17,288 nt of DNA from an uncultured Collinsella sp. (lineage in GTDB: Bacteria; Actinomycetota; Coriobacteriia; Coriobacteriales; Coriobacteriaceae), in contig UROA01000020.1 in NCBI GenBank assembly GCA_900549355.1, positions 1 through 17,288 on the forward strand. Reading direction: 5' to 3'. Positions 7,154-15,720 of the stretch are shown piece by piece (positions within the stretch are counted from its first letter, which is position 1; every line of letters begins with the position of its first letter). Both the position numbers and the translations under genes were made by a program. The notes beneath the pieces are model-generated. The model did no database searches, had not been told where the DNA came from, and saw nothing but the letters and a program-made list of their open reading frames with translations.

Positions 7154-8061
7154 ATGGCCAACCTTCGCGACATTAAGAAGCGAATCTCCTCGGTTACCAC
7201 GACCAAGCAGATCACGCGCACGATGGAGATGGTCTCTACGGCCAAGATCCGTCGTGCCCTCGATCGCTCCAAGCAGGCCGAGCCCTATAAGGAGGCGCTG
7301 ACCGACGTCATGTTGACGGTCGCCGGCGACGCCTCCTGTTCGGGCACCGATCCCATGCTGCAGAAGCATGAGAGCGTCAAGCATGGCCTGATTGTCGTTA
7401 TTGCCTCGGACCGCGGCCTTGCCGGCGGTTTCAATACGACGGTGGAGCGCACGGCCGAAAAGCTCGCCGCTTCTTGGGCGAACGACGGCATCGAATGCGA
7501 GATCATCGCGTGCGGGCGTAAGCCGGCCACGTATTTCCGTGACCGCGCAAACGTTGTCATGCACTTTGAGGGCAACTCCTCTGAGCCCGATTTCAATCAG
7601 GCCCGCATGATCTCCTCTCATATCTGCGATGCGTATCGTGCCGGTGAGCTTGACCGTGTCGAGCTTGTCTACCACCACGCCAAGAACCGCGTGGATCAGG
7701 AGCTTCGCGTCGAGCATCTGTTGCCGCTCGACCCCGAGATGATCGCTATGGCCCACGGTCCGCGTAAGAACGAGACCGACGCCCCTAAGCGCATCTCGTC
7801 CACGTTCGAGTTCGTGCCCTCTCCCGAGCATGTTCTCGGCAAGCTTGTGCCGTCTTATATCCTGACGGTCATCTACCAGGCCCTGATCGATTCGGCGGCT
7901 GCCGAGCAGGGTGCACGCCGCAAGGCCATGCACTCCGCGACGGAAAACGCCACCGCGATCATCTCGACCCTTACCCGCACGTATAGTCGCGTGCGCCAGG
8001 CTTCGATCACGACCGAGATTAACGAGATCGTCGGCGGAGCCTCAGCATTGGAGGAACAGTA

Positions 8062-8062
<1 letters not shown>
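7154..8062 (+). CDS. atpG: ATP synthase F1 subunit gamma
   Basis: Central rotor shaft, turning inside the alpha3beta3 head and contacting the c-ring. The 302-residue protein shows the conserved N-terminal coiled-coil start (MANLRDIKKRISSVTTTKQITRTMEMVSTAK), the middle Rossmann-like segment with VIASDRGLAGGFN, and the C-terminal helix ending SRVRQASITTEINEIVGGASAL. GAGGAG (7137-7142), inside the atpA end, serves as ribosome site. The stop TAA overlaps the atpD ATG by one base. The stretch around residues 190-215 (PLDPEMIAMAHGPRKNETDAP) is a charged surface insert with little conservation. Confidence 0.97.
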
Positions 8063-9516
<1,454 letters not shown>

Positions 9517-9519
9517 GTT

Positions 9520-9912
9520 ATGCGTATCCGCATCGTGTGCCCCGTGAGCTGCGCCTATGAGGGCGACGCTGCGTTTGTGTCGATTCCGTCCACGGATGGC
9601 GAGTTTGGCGTTCTGCCTGCTCACTCCAGCGAGATTTGCACGATCGACCGCGGTTACGTTCGCGTTTCCGATAAGGCCATGGGCACTGTCGACCACACGT
9701 TTGCCGTGGCCGGCGGCTATGCCCAGGTTGCGGACGATGTCGTGACCGTTCTCGCCGAGCGCGCTTGCGATTTGGCGACCGTCGATGCCGACAAGCTTAA
9801 AGCTGATATTCAAGGTTTTGAAGAGAAGCTGGGTAATTTGTCGGAGGATGATGCACGCCGCGCCTACCTCTATAATGAAATCGCATGGTGTAAGCTCAAG
9901 CTTGCCCAATAG
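9520..9912 (+). CDS. atpC: ATP synthase F1 subunit epsilon
   Basis: Small rotor subunit that binds gamma and the c-ring and can inhibit ATP hydrolysis. The 130-residue product has the N-terminal beta-sandwich signature GEFGVLPAHS and the FAVAGGYAQVADDVVTVLAE block, followed by a full C-terminal helical hairpin (about 85-130), so the inhibitory arm is kept. The start ATG 9520 has GGGGGAG (9504-9510) within the atpD end. It closes the ATP synthase operon; a strong hairpin follows 36 bases after its stop. Confidence 0.95.
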   Translation: MRIRIVCPVSCAYEGDAAFVSIPSTDGEFGVLPAHSSEICTIDRGYVRVSDKAMGTVDHTFAVAGGYAQVADDVVTVLAERACDLATVDADKLKADIQGFEEKLGNLSEDDARRAYLYNEIAWCKLKLAQ

Positions 9913-9948
9913 TCAAACGATTTAGCGTTCGACCATTTGCGAACACAT

Positions 9949-9986
9949 CATGCCCGGGATGGCCCAGCCATCCCGGGCATGCTTTT
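9949..9986 (+). terminator. 15-bp perfect hairpin between atpC and murA
   Basis: CATGCCCGGGATGGC (9949-9963) pairs without mismatch to 9967-9981 around a three-base loop CCA and is followed by CTTTT. It looks like an intrinsic terminator for the atp operon, although the T tract is short. It ends 14 bases before the murA start, so no promoter fits between hairpin and gene. A small foldback GTTCG/CGAAC (9927-9931 with 9940-9944) precedes it. Confidence 0.75.
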
Positions 9987-10000
9987 CGAAAGGGTAGACC

Positions 10001-11284
10001 TTGGATATTATCCGCGTTGAGGGTGGCCACGCCATCGGAGGCTCCGTGCCCGTTTCGGGCGCCAAGAACTCCGCACTCAAACTCATGGCGGCAACGCTTC
10101 TGGCGCCGGGCAAGACGACGCTGCAGAACGTGCCCGATATTTCCGATGTCCACGTGATGGGCAAGGTGCTCAAGGGCATGGGCGCTACGATCGATGTTCT
10201 CGACGAGCACACGCTCGAGATTGATACCTCTCAGGTCGATTCTTGGGAGGCCCCCTACGAGCTCGTTGCCAAGATGCGTGCTTCCACAGCCGTGATGGGA
10301 CCCCTGCTGGGTCGCTTCCATCGCGCCAAGATCGCCATGCCGGGCGGCTGCAACCTGGGTGCTCGCAAGATCGATATGCACATTCTTGGTCTCGAGGCCC
10401 TGGGCGTTGAGTTCGATACCGCCCACGGTTACATCAACGCTAATGCGCCCCAAGGTCTGCGCGGTACCACCGTCACGCTCGAGTTCGCCAGTGTCGGTGC
10501 GACCGAGAACCTCATTATGGCATCCGTGCGCGCGAAGGGTACCACGGTTATCGACAATGCCGCCCGCGAGCCCGAGATCGTCGATCTCGCCAACATGCTC
10601 AACGAGATGGGCGCTAAGATTGTCGGCGCCGGTACACCTGTCGTGACCATCGAGGGCGTGGAAGAGCTGCATCCCGTTACCCATCGCGTAGTGGGCGACC
10701 GCATCGAGGCCGGCACCTTTATCGTCGCCGGTGCGTTGATGGCCGACGATCGCGGTGTCGATGTCACGGGCTTTTGCCCCATTCACTTGGGCATGGTGCT
10801 CAAGAAGATGGAGCTTATGGGCATCGATTGCGAGCGTACCGACGACGGCGTCCATGTGAGCCGTGCCGAGCGTATCAAGCCGGTCGACATCCAGACGCTT
10901 CCGTTCCCCGGCTTCCCAACGGACATGCAGGCACAGATTATGGTACTCTCCGCCCTTGCCGATGGCAGTTCCGTTATTACCGAAAACATCTTCGAGAATC
11001 GCTTTATGTTTGCCTCTGAGCTGGTGCGCATGGGTGCCGACATTCGTATCGAGAGCCATCATGCCATGATTCATGGCGTCAAGGGCTTCTCGGGTGCACA
11101 GGTTACCTCGCCCGATCTGCGTGGCGGAGCGGCCCTCGTCGTAGCGGGCTTGATCGCCGACGGGACGACCGAGGTTTCGGCCATCCATCACATCAAGCGC
11201 GGCTACGAGCAGTTTGTCGAAAAGCTGCAGGCGCTCGGCGCGCATGTCGAGCATGCTACCGTCCCCGATCCCGTCATCTACTAA
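10001..11284 (+). CDS. murA: UDP-N-acetylglucosamine 1-carboxyvinyltransferase
   Basis: First committed step of peptidoglycan synthesis: transfer of enolpyruvate from PEP to UDP-GlcNAc in the cytoplasm. The 427-residue protein carries K22-N23 (SGAKNSALK), the catalytic loop PGGCNLGAR with C117, FPGFPTDMQAQ, and NRFMFASELVRMGADI. Because the loop has Cys, not Asp, the enzyme is expected to belong to the fosfomycin-sensitive type. The start is TTG 10001, with GAAAGGG (9988-9994) six bases upstream; its N-terminus MDIIRVEGG matches the family, so no better start exists. The LCP gene follows 12 bases after the stop and is probably co-transcribed. murA near atpC is a known arrangement in Gram-positive bacteria. 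Confidence 0.96.
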   Translation: MDIIRVEGGHAIGGSVPVSGAKNSALKLMAATLLAPGKTTLQNVPDISDVHVMGKVLKGMGATIDVLDEHTLEIDTSQVDSWEAPYELVAKMRASTAVMGPLLGRFHRAKIAMPGGCNLGARKIDMHILGLEALGVEFDTAHGYINANAPQGLRGTTVTLEFASVGATENLIMASVRAKGTTVIDNAAREPEIVDLANMLNEMGAKIVGAGTPVVTIEGVEELHPVTHRVVGDRIEAGTFIVAGALMADDRGVDVTGFCPIHLGMVLKKMELMGIDCERTDDGVHVSRAERIKPVDIQTLPFPGFPTDMQAQIMVLSALADGSSVITENIFENRFMFASELVRMGADIRIESHHAMIHGVKGFSGAQVTSPDLRGGAALVVAGLIADGTTEVSAIHHIKRGYEQFVEKLQALGAHVEHATVPDPVIY

Positions 11285-11296
11285 TACAGGTTGCCT

Positions 11297-12532
11297 ATGT
11301 TTAATAAAAAGCCCCTCGCGGATACCACCGCCCGAAGACCCTCAACTGGTGCGCAGGCCAAGATCTACAGTCGCGATAACGTGGCTCGCTATTCCGAGCG
11401 CGCTCGCCAACGTCGTCGTAGCCACACGATTCGTCACGTCGTGCTCATTGTCGTGCTTGGCGTGCTGCTTAGTGCCACTACCGCTGCCGGCCTGTGGTTT
11501 GCCACCATTATGGGCAAGCTCGGCGATTCTAATGTCATTACCGACAATCTGCGTCGGGTTCTGGTTGACACCGATGAGGCAAAGGATCCGTTCTACGTGC
11601 TGCTTCTTGGCACCGACGGCCGTCCGGGCGAGGATACGTATCGTGCCGACTCGATTATCCTGGCACGCATCGACCCCACGCAAAAGCAGGCGACGCTCAT
11701 TTCCGTTCCGCGCGACACCAAGGTCGAGTACAAGGGCGAGACCATGAAGATCAACGCCTGCCACACCGTTGGCGGTGCCGAGGCCATGGTCGAGGCGGTC
11801 AACGAGCTGTGCGGTGTTCAGATTTCCCACTATGCCGAGGTCAGCTTCGACGGTATGCAGGCGCTGATTGATTCGGTTGGCGGTATCGACATTAACGCAA
11901 CCGATGATGTTGACGACCCCGAGCACCTGGATATTAAGATTACCGCTGGCCAGCAGCATATGGACGGTGCCACCGCCCTTACCTATGCCCGCTGCCGCTA
12001 CACCTACGCCGACGGCGATTACACGCGCATGCGCCACCAGCGTCAGGTGCTTGGTGCCCTTGCCAACCAGATTCTCAATAACTTCGATGCCACGAAGATC
12101 TTTGGCCTGGTTAATTCGCTGTCCGATATGCTCGTAACCGATATGAGCGTTCAGGATATCGTGGCTACGGTCAACGCCATGCGCGGTATGGATGTCGACG
12201 GTATCTACTCGGCCAACCTGCCCTCGTACGCCGACGACAGCACCATGATCGACGGTGTGAGCTACGTCTTTGTCTACGAGGACGAGCTCAAGGAAATGAT
12301 GGAGCGCGTCGATGCCGGCAAGGATCCCAAGGGTCCCAACACCATGGGTCTTTCCGACGGTTCCAGCTCTACGATCGGCGACCTGAACAACAACACGTCT
12401 GACGATTACGCAAACGGTACCGCAACCTCATCGGTCAGCTCTGACGATTCCGATGACTCAAGCGATTCAAGCGATTCGGACTACTACGAAGAGCCCACCG
12501 GCGACGGCAACGGCTACGAAGCCAACTACTAG
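11297..12532 (+). CDS. LytR-CpsA-Psr (LCP) family cell-wall polymer transferase
   Basis: LCP enzymes attach teichoic-acid-like or polysaccharide chains from lipid carriers to peptidoglycan on the outer face of the membrane. The 411-residue product has a basic cytoplasmic N-terminus (about 1-45), one membrane helix (about 46-70) and an extracellular LCP domain with the expected blocks: VLLLGTDGR, RADSIILARI, SVPRDTKVEY, KINACHTVGGAEA, FDGMQALIDSVGGIDI and LTYARCRYTYADGDYTRMRHQRQV. The conserved Asp/Arg residues are in place. The last 60 residues are low-complexity, rich in Ser, Asp and Asn, and probably a disordered wall-facing tail. ATG 11297 is preferred over TTG 11291 because ACAGG (11286-11290) fits only the ATG. 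The exact polymer cannot be told from sequence. Confidence 0.9.
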   Translation: MFNKKPLADTTARRPSTGAQAKIYSRDNVARYSERARQRRRSHTIRHVVLIVVLGVLLSATTAAGLWFATIMGKLGDSNVITDNLRRVLVDTDEAKDPFYVLLLGTDGRPGEDTYRADSIILARIDPTQKQATLISVPRDTKVEYKGETMKINACHTVGGAEAMVEAVNELCGVQISHYAEVSFDGMQALIDSVGGIDINATDDVDDPEHLDIKITAGQQHMDGATALTYARCRYTYADGDYTRMRHQRQVLGALANQILNNFDATKIFGLVNSLSDMLVTDMSVQDIVATVNAMRGMDVDGIYSANLPSYADDSTMIDGVSYVFVYEDELKEMMERVDAGKDPKGPNTMGLSDGSSSTIGDLNNNTSDDYANGTATSSVSSDDSDDSSDSSDSDYYEEPTGDGNGYEANY

Positions 12533-12533
12533 A

Positions 12534-12561
12534 GTTACGGCGTTTTACCAAACGCCGTAAC
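12534..12561 (+). terminator. 12-bp perfect hairpin right after the LCP gene
   Basis: GTTACGGCGTTT (12534-12545) pairs perfectly with 12550-12561 around TACC, starting two bases after the LCP stop. No T tract follows on either strand, so it may protect the mRNA 3' end or assist the terminator 50 bases further on. Confidence 0.55.
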
Positions 12562-12609
12562 GACTCGACGCTGCGCGGGCCGCATTTGGACAATCTGACG
12601 TTCAACTTC

Positions 12610-12644
12610 AAGGGCGCGACCAGAAGGTCAGCGCCCTTTCGCTT
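12610..12644 (+). terminator. Probable intrinsic terminator of the murA-LCP unit
   Basis: AAGGGCGCGACC (12610-12621) pairs with GGTC, one bulged A (12630), and GCGCCCTT (12631-12638) around the tetraloop AGAA. The 12-bp GC-rich stem is followed by a weak TTCGCTT tail. Plus-strand reading fits an end to the murA-LCP transcript. Confidence 0.6.
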
Positions 12645-12680
12645 CACGTCACCTTGTCTCAAATGCGACCCGCTCGCTGT

Positions 12681-12760
12681 CGTTGCCAAAACATCGGCGT
12701 TGCCGGAACACTTGGCACTTGGGGACGTTCCTTTTGTGCCGGCAGTTTGGGACACTCCTT
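12681..12760 (+). repeat. Cluster of short degenerate direct repeats, REP-like
   Basis: Within the 335-base gene-free stretch 12533-12867 there are repeated modules. A 17-base unit beginning CGTTGCC occurs at 12681-12697 and directly again at 12698-12714 (12 of 17 identical). A 16-base unit occurs at 12718-12733 and 12745-12760 (12 of 16 identical; shared core GGGAC and TCCTT). GGCAC (12714-12718) and GTGCC (12736-12740) form an inverted pair. The word at 12736-12748 recurs with one change at 15643-15655. No reading frame of interest overlaps. A dispersed intergenic repeat is suspected. Confidence 0.4.
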
Positions 12761-12802
12761 GCGTTAAGAGGCTGGCGTGCGTCAACCTGTTCTCATTGCA
12801 GC

Positions 12803-12841
12803 AAAAAAATCGCCCCGTTCTTGCTTGAGGACGGGGCGATT
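12803..12841 (-). terminator. Intrinsic terminator of pepT
   Basis: Read on the minus strand, an 11-bp perfect stem (12831-12841 with 12808-12818), extended by three more pairs including one G-T around the loop 12822-12827, is followed by seven Ts (12803-12809). It lies 27 bases after the pepT stop. On the plus strand the same stem has only a weak T tail, so any bidirectional use is secondary. Confidence 0.85.
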
Positions 12842-12867
12842 CGTCTTTTGGACTTATGCAGCCAGGC

Positions 12868-14115
12868 TTATGCAAAGCGGGCGACGAGCTCCTGGAGCAC
12901 GTCGGTCATCTTGACGAGCGAACTGACCGGGACGAACTCGTTGACGCCGTGGTAGCAATAGCCGCCGGTGGAAAGGTTGGGGCAGGGCAGACCGCGGAAC
13001 GACAGCTGAGCGCCGTCGGTGCCGCCACGAATCGGCAGCACTTGGGGCTCAACGCCGCAGGCAAGGTAGGCTTCCTTGGCAACATCAATAAGCTCGGGAT
13101 AGTCACGAACGATCTCGGCCATATTTCGATACTGCTGCTTAATCTCGACTGTCACGCGCTCCTCACCCAGACGCTGGTTGAGCATCGAGGCGGCGGCATC
13201 AATAAGGTCGAGTTTCTGCTGGAACTTGGCGGCGTCATGGTCGCGGACGATATAGCGCGCTGTGGCGTGATCGACGGTCGCAGATACACCCTCAAGGTGA
13301 TAAAAGCCCTCGTAGCCTTCCGTATACTCCGGGCGCTGCACGTAGGGGAGCAACGCGTTGAAGTCGCAGAACAGATTGCCTGCGTTGACCATACGGCCCT
13401 TAGCGTCGCCCGGGTGGATGGACTGGCCCTCAAAGCGGACGGTCGCCTCGGCGGCGTTAAAGCACTCCCACTCCAGCTCGCCGATGGGGCCGCCGTCGAC
13501 CGTGTAGGCGTACTTGCAGCCAAAGGTATCGATATCCAACAGCTCGGCTCCGTGGCCGATCTCCTCGTCAGGGCAGAAACAAATGCCGAGTGCGGGATGG
13601 GGCAGAGAAGGGTCCTGAGCGATACGCGCGACAAGCGACATGATCTCGGCGACGCCTGCCTTGTCGTCTGCGCCCAGCAGCGTGGTGCCGTCGCTGCAGA
13701 CCAGGTCCTCACCCGCGAGGTCGTTCAGGGCGGGAAGCTTGGCGGTACTCATGGCAACGGGCTTACCGTCAACCGTGCCGCAGACCAGGTCGCCGCCTTC
13801 GTAGTGTACGATGTGCGGCTTCACGCCGGCGCCCGGTGCAACTTCGGTGGTGTCGAGATGGGCGATCAGGCCCAGGGCGGGCTTGTCCTCAGCGCCCGCA
13901 CTTGCGGGGATATGCGCGCAGACATAGGCGTGCTCGGTCACGTAGGCATCTTCCGCACCAAGCTCGCGCAGCTCTTCAGCCAGCACGTTGGCAAGGTCAA
14001 ACTGAACGGCGCTCGAGGGTACCTGGTCGCAGTTTGCATCCTCGGACTGCGTGTTGATCTGGACGTAGCGCAAAAAGCGCTCGAGGACATCGGGGCTCGT
14101 GGTGGTGTTTTCCAT
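12868..14115 (-). CDS. pepT: Peptidase T (tripeptide aminopeptidase, M20 family)
   Basis: Zinc-dependent cytoplasmic enzyme that removes the N-terminal residue of tripeptides. The 415-residue protein (family about 408) has the di-zinc ligand set: H86 and D88 (LIAHLDTTE), D150 (LLGADDKAGVAEI), E184-E185 with the catalytic glutamate (CPDEEIGHGA), D207 (YTVDGG) and H389 (CYHGVNEF). The dimerisation-domain SIHPGDAKGRMVNA with H234 is also present. The start is ATG 14113-14115 on the minus strand, with GGAG eight bases upstream. An open frame continues 32 codons further upstream, but that part overlaps the divergent promoter region and has no family similarity. The gene is single, with its own terminator, and is transcribed away from the metalloregulator. 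Confidence 0.95.
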   Translation of the reverse strand: MENTTTSPDVLERFLRYVQINTQSEDANCDQVPSSAVQFDLANVLAEELRELGAEDAYVTEHAYVCAHIPASAGAEDKPALGLIAHLDTTEVAPGAGVKPHIVHYEGGDLVCGTVDGKPVAMSTAKLPALNDLAGEDLVCSDGTTLLGADDKAGVAEIMSLVARIAQDPSLPHPALGICFCPDEEIGHGAELLDIDTFGCKYAYTVDGGPIGELEWECFNAAEATVRFEGQSIHPGDAKGRMVNAGNLFCDFNALLPYVQRPEYTEGYEGFYHLEGVSATVDHATARYIVRDHDAAKFQQKLDLIDAAASMLNQRLGEERVTVEIKQQYRNMAEIVRDYPELIDVAKEAYLACGVEPQVLPIRGGTDGAQLSFRGLPCPNLSTGGYCYHGVNEFVPVSSLVKMTDVLQELVARFA

Positions 14116-14153
14116 AAAGACCGCTCCAATCTTGGTCGTCGTGTGCAACAAGA

Positions 14154-14204
14154 ACTCTAGCACGGTATGCCACGGCATACCACGACGCTTGGATGGGGTA
14201 GAAT
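14154..14204. promoter_or_regulatory. Divergent promoter region of pepT and the metalloregulator
   Basis: A plus-strand -10-like TAGAAT (14199-14204) lies 32 bases before the regulator start. A minus-strand -10-like TAGAGT (14154-14159) lies about 39 bases before the pepT start. Neither has a good -35 match at normal spacing; both -35 zones fall on or beside the inverted repeat at 14164-14181, which would suit control by a bound protein. Confidence 0.4.
14164..14181. promoter_or_regulatory. Perfect 8+8 inverted repeat, candidate operator
   Basis: GGTATGCC, two bases (AC), then GGCATACC form a perfect 18-base dyad in the intergenic region between pepT and the DtxR/MntR-type gene. Dyads of this size suit a homodimeric winged-helix regulator. 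It does not match the known DtxR or B. subtilis MntR boxes, so the binder is unknown; autoregulation is an inference. Confidence 0.55.
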
Positions 14205-14235
14205 CAGCCATTGAATGCAGAAGGGACGGAAGATC

Positions 14236-14658
14236 ATGGATACGACAAATAGCTCGCGCGAACTACATCTGACGGTGGCGAACGAAGACTACTTGGAGTG
14301 CATGGTTCGCATTGAAAGCGAAGAGGGGGAAACCAACGGCGTGCGATCGGTCGACATCGCGCAGCGCCTTGGCGTCTCCAAGGCATCGGTCAATAAAGCG
14401 GTTTCGGCGCTTAAGGCATCCGAGCTTGTCGAGCAATCGCACTATGGCAAGGTAATCCTGACCGATCGCGGCCGCGAGGTTGGCACGGCTATCTGGTACC
14501 GTCATCGCCTCATCCGCACGTTTTTGGTTCAGGAGCTCGGTGTCGAATTTGAGCGAGCCGATTCCGAGGCCTGCATGATGGAGCATGCGCTATCCGAGGA
14601 CACGATGAGCCGCTGGCTCGCCTATCTCGAAAAGCAGGGAATCAGTGTCGAGGAATAG
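14236..14658 (+). CDS. DtxR/MntR-family metal-dependent transcriptional regulator
   Basis: A 140-residue winged-helix repressor that binds DNA as a dimer when loaded with Mn(II) or Fe(II). The helix-turn-helix is SVDIAQRLGVSKASVNKAVSALK (about 38-60) and the wing is HYGKVILTDRG. The dimerisation/metal domain follows, with WYRHRLIRTFLVQELGV and ACMMEHALS. By comparison with B. subtilis MntR (D8, E11, H77, E99, E102, H103) the ligands here are D18, E21, H90, C113, E116 and H117. The Asp is MntR-like while the Cys at the E99 position is DtxR/IdeR-like. There is no SH3 domain, as in MntR. ATG 14236 is chosen over the earlier frame start at 14215 because AAGGGACGGA (14221-14230) fits it. It overlaps nothing and the next gene starts 10 bases on, so it is probably co-transcribed. 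Confidence 0.88.
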   Translation: MDTTNSSRELHLTVANEDYLECMVRIESEEGETNGVRSVDIAQRLGVSKASVNKAVSALKASELVEQSHYGKVILTDRGREVGTAIWYRHRLIRTFLVQELGVEFERADSEACMMEHALSEDTMSRWLAYLEKQGISVEE

Positions 14659-14668
14659 CGGGATATAT

Positions 14669-15562
14669 ATGGATACGAGTTATTACAACCGCTTTGGTGC
14701 CGAGGAACTTACGCGCCGCTTGTCGAGCGAGACCTTGTTGGCGCAGGGCCCCATGGGCAGTGTTCTGTTGAGTGAGTACGATGCCGCTGACATTCCACCG
14801 GCGTTTTGGAATCTGGCGGAGCCGCAGACCGTTTCTCGTATCCATCGCTTGTATGTCGCCGCCGGCGCGCAGGTGCTCATTACCAACACCTTTCAGGCAT
14901 CGAGCTATGCCCTCAAGCACGACCAGATTGCGCCGTCCGTGGCGGAGGTCAATCGCGGGGCTGTCGACGATGCTCGCCAGGCGCACCCGCAACTGCTGCT
15001 GGGCTCGATGGGCCCGATCGGTATTGAGTGGTTTGCCGAGGACTCTGCCGAGTATCGTGAAATCCGAGGCATTGCGCGCGAACAGGCGCACGCCTTGCTC
15101 AATGCCGGCGTTGACGGTCTGCTGATCGAGACGGTGACGTCTATCCGTAATTTGCAGCCCATGCTTGCCGGCGCCCGAGATGCCGCCGACGGCATGCCTG
15201 TTCTGGTGAGTTTTGTCGTTGACGATAAAGGCGACCTGTTGGGCGATGGCCTCAACATCGAGGCGGCCGTTTTGTACGCCGAAAAACACGGCGCAAACTC
15301 GGTTGGTGTTAATTGCTGTTCGCTTGCGGCCGCGAACGCGGCGGTGCCCAGGATGGTTGCATCGGCGACTACTCCCGTCACGGTGCGTCCCAACGTAGGC
15401 GATCCGGTCCAGACTCAGGATGGCCCCGTATGGCACGAGAACCCCGAAGCTTTCGCGCGCGCATGCATCGAATGGAGACATGCCGGTGCCGCAATGGTGG
15501 GCAGTTGCTGTGGAACCACGGCAATCACTACGGCCGCGATGGCCGAGGCGCTCGATATATAA
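14669..15562 (+). CDS. Homocysteine S-methyltransferase-family protein
   Basis: A 298-residue TIM-barrel enzyme of the zinc-dependent Hcy-methyltransferase family (BHMT, MmuM, N-terminal MetH module). It would transfer a methyl group to homocysteine to give methionine. The three zinc cysteines are present: C216 in GVNCC and C280-C281 in GSCCGTT. TNTFQASSYAL, GSMGPIG and GVDGLLIETVTS with the active-site Glu also fit. The conserved Asp of the first loop (usual DGAMGT) is Gln here (Q26, QGPMGS). No cobalamin or folate domain is attached, so the methyl donor is unknown. ATG 14669 has a weak CGGGA (14659-14663); the in-frame start at 14645 lies within the upstream gene. It follows the metalloregulator by 10 bases and ends in a strong terminator. 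Confidence 0.85.
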   Translation: MDTSYYNRFGAEELTRRLSSETLLAQGPMGSVLLSEYDAADIPPAFWNLAEPQTVSRIHRLYVAAGAQVLITNTFQASSYALKHDQIAPSVAEVNRGAVDDARQAHPQLLLGSMGPIGIEWFAEDSAEYREIRGIAREQAHALLNAGVDGLLIETVTSIRNLQPMLAGARDAADGMPVLVSFVVDDKGDLLGDGLNIEAAVLYAEKHGANSVGVNCCSLAAANAAVPRMVASATTPVTVRPNVGDPVQTQDGPVWHENPEAFARACIEWRHAGAAMVGSCCGTTAITTAAMAEALDI

Positions 15563-15567
15563 AGGGC

Positions 15568-15596
15568 AAAACCGCTCCATACGGGGCGGTTTTTTT
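15568..15596 (+). terminator. Intrinsic terminator of the methyltransferase gene
   Basis: AAAACCGCTCC (15568-15578) pairs with GGGGCGGTTTT (15583-15593), with one wobble, around ATAC and runs into a T tract to 15596. It begins five bases after the stop codon and closes the regulator-methyltransferase unit. Confidence 0.9.
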
Positions 15597-15603
15597 ATTG
15601 CTT

Positions 15604-15668
15604 GCATGTCCTCGGCAGCATTTGCCCAAATGGTGAATGCTGGTGCCGGCAGGTTGCCGAGTGCATGT
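15604..15668. repeat. 65-base imperfect foldback element upstream of the phosphohexomutase gene
   Basis: An outer stem CTCGGCA/TGCCGAG (15611-15617 with 15655-15661) continues outward through one mismatch into six more pairs (15604-15609 with 15663-15668). An inner nine-pair stem (15618-15626 with 15632-15640, loop CAAAT) sits inside. The unpaired 3' segment holds GTGCCGGCAGGTT (15643-15655), nearly the same as a word in the repeat cluster at 12736-12748. It starts eight bases after a terminator, so it is not part of that terminator. A REP/BIME-like element or a structured leader is possible. Confidence 0.4.
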
Positions 15669-15720
15669 TGCGGGTATACCCCATGCGTACCATGATCCAA
15701 ACACTGTGAGGTGTCTGCGC

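Noticed and set aside
12856..14160. A 434-codon open frame on the plus strand opposite pepT
   Set aside because: pepT on the minus strand has a full set of zinc ligands, a ribosome site and a terminator; the plus-strand frame is its shadow.
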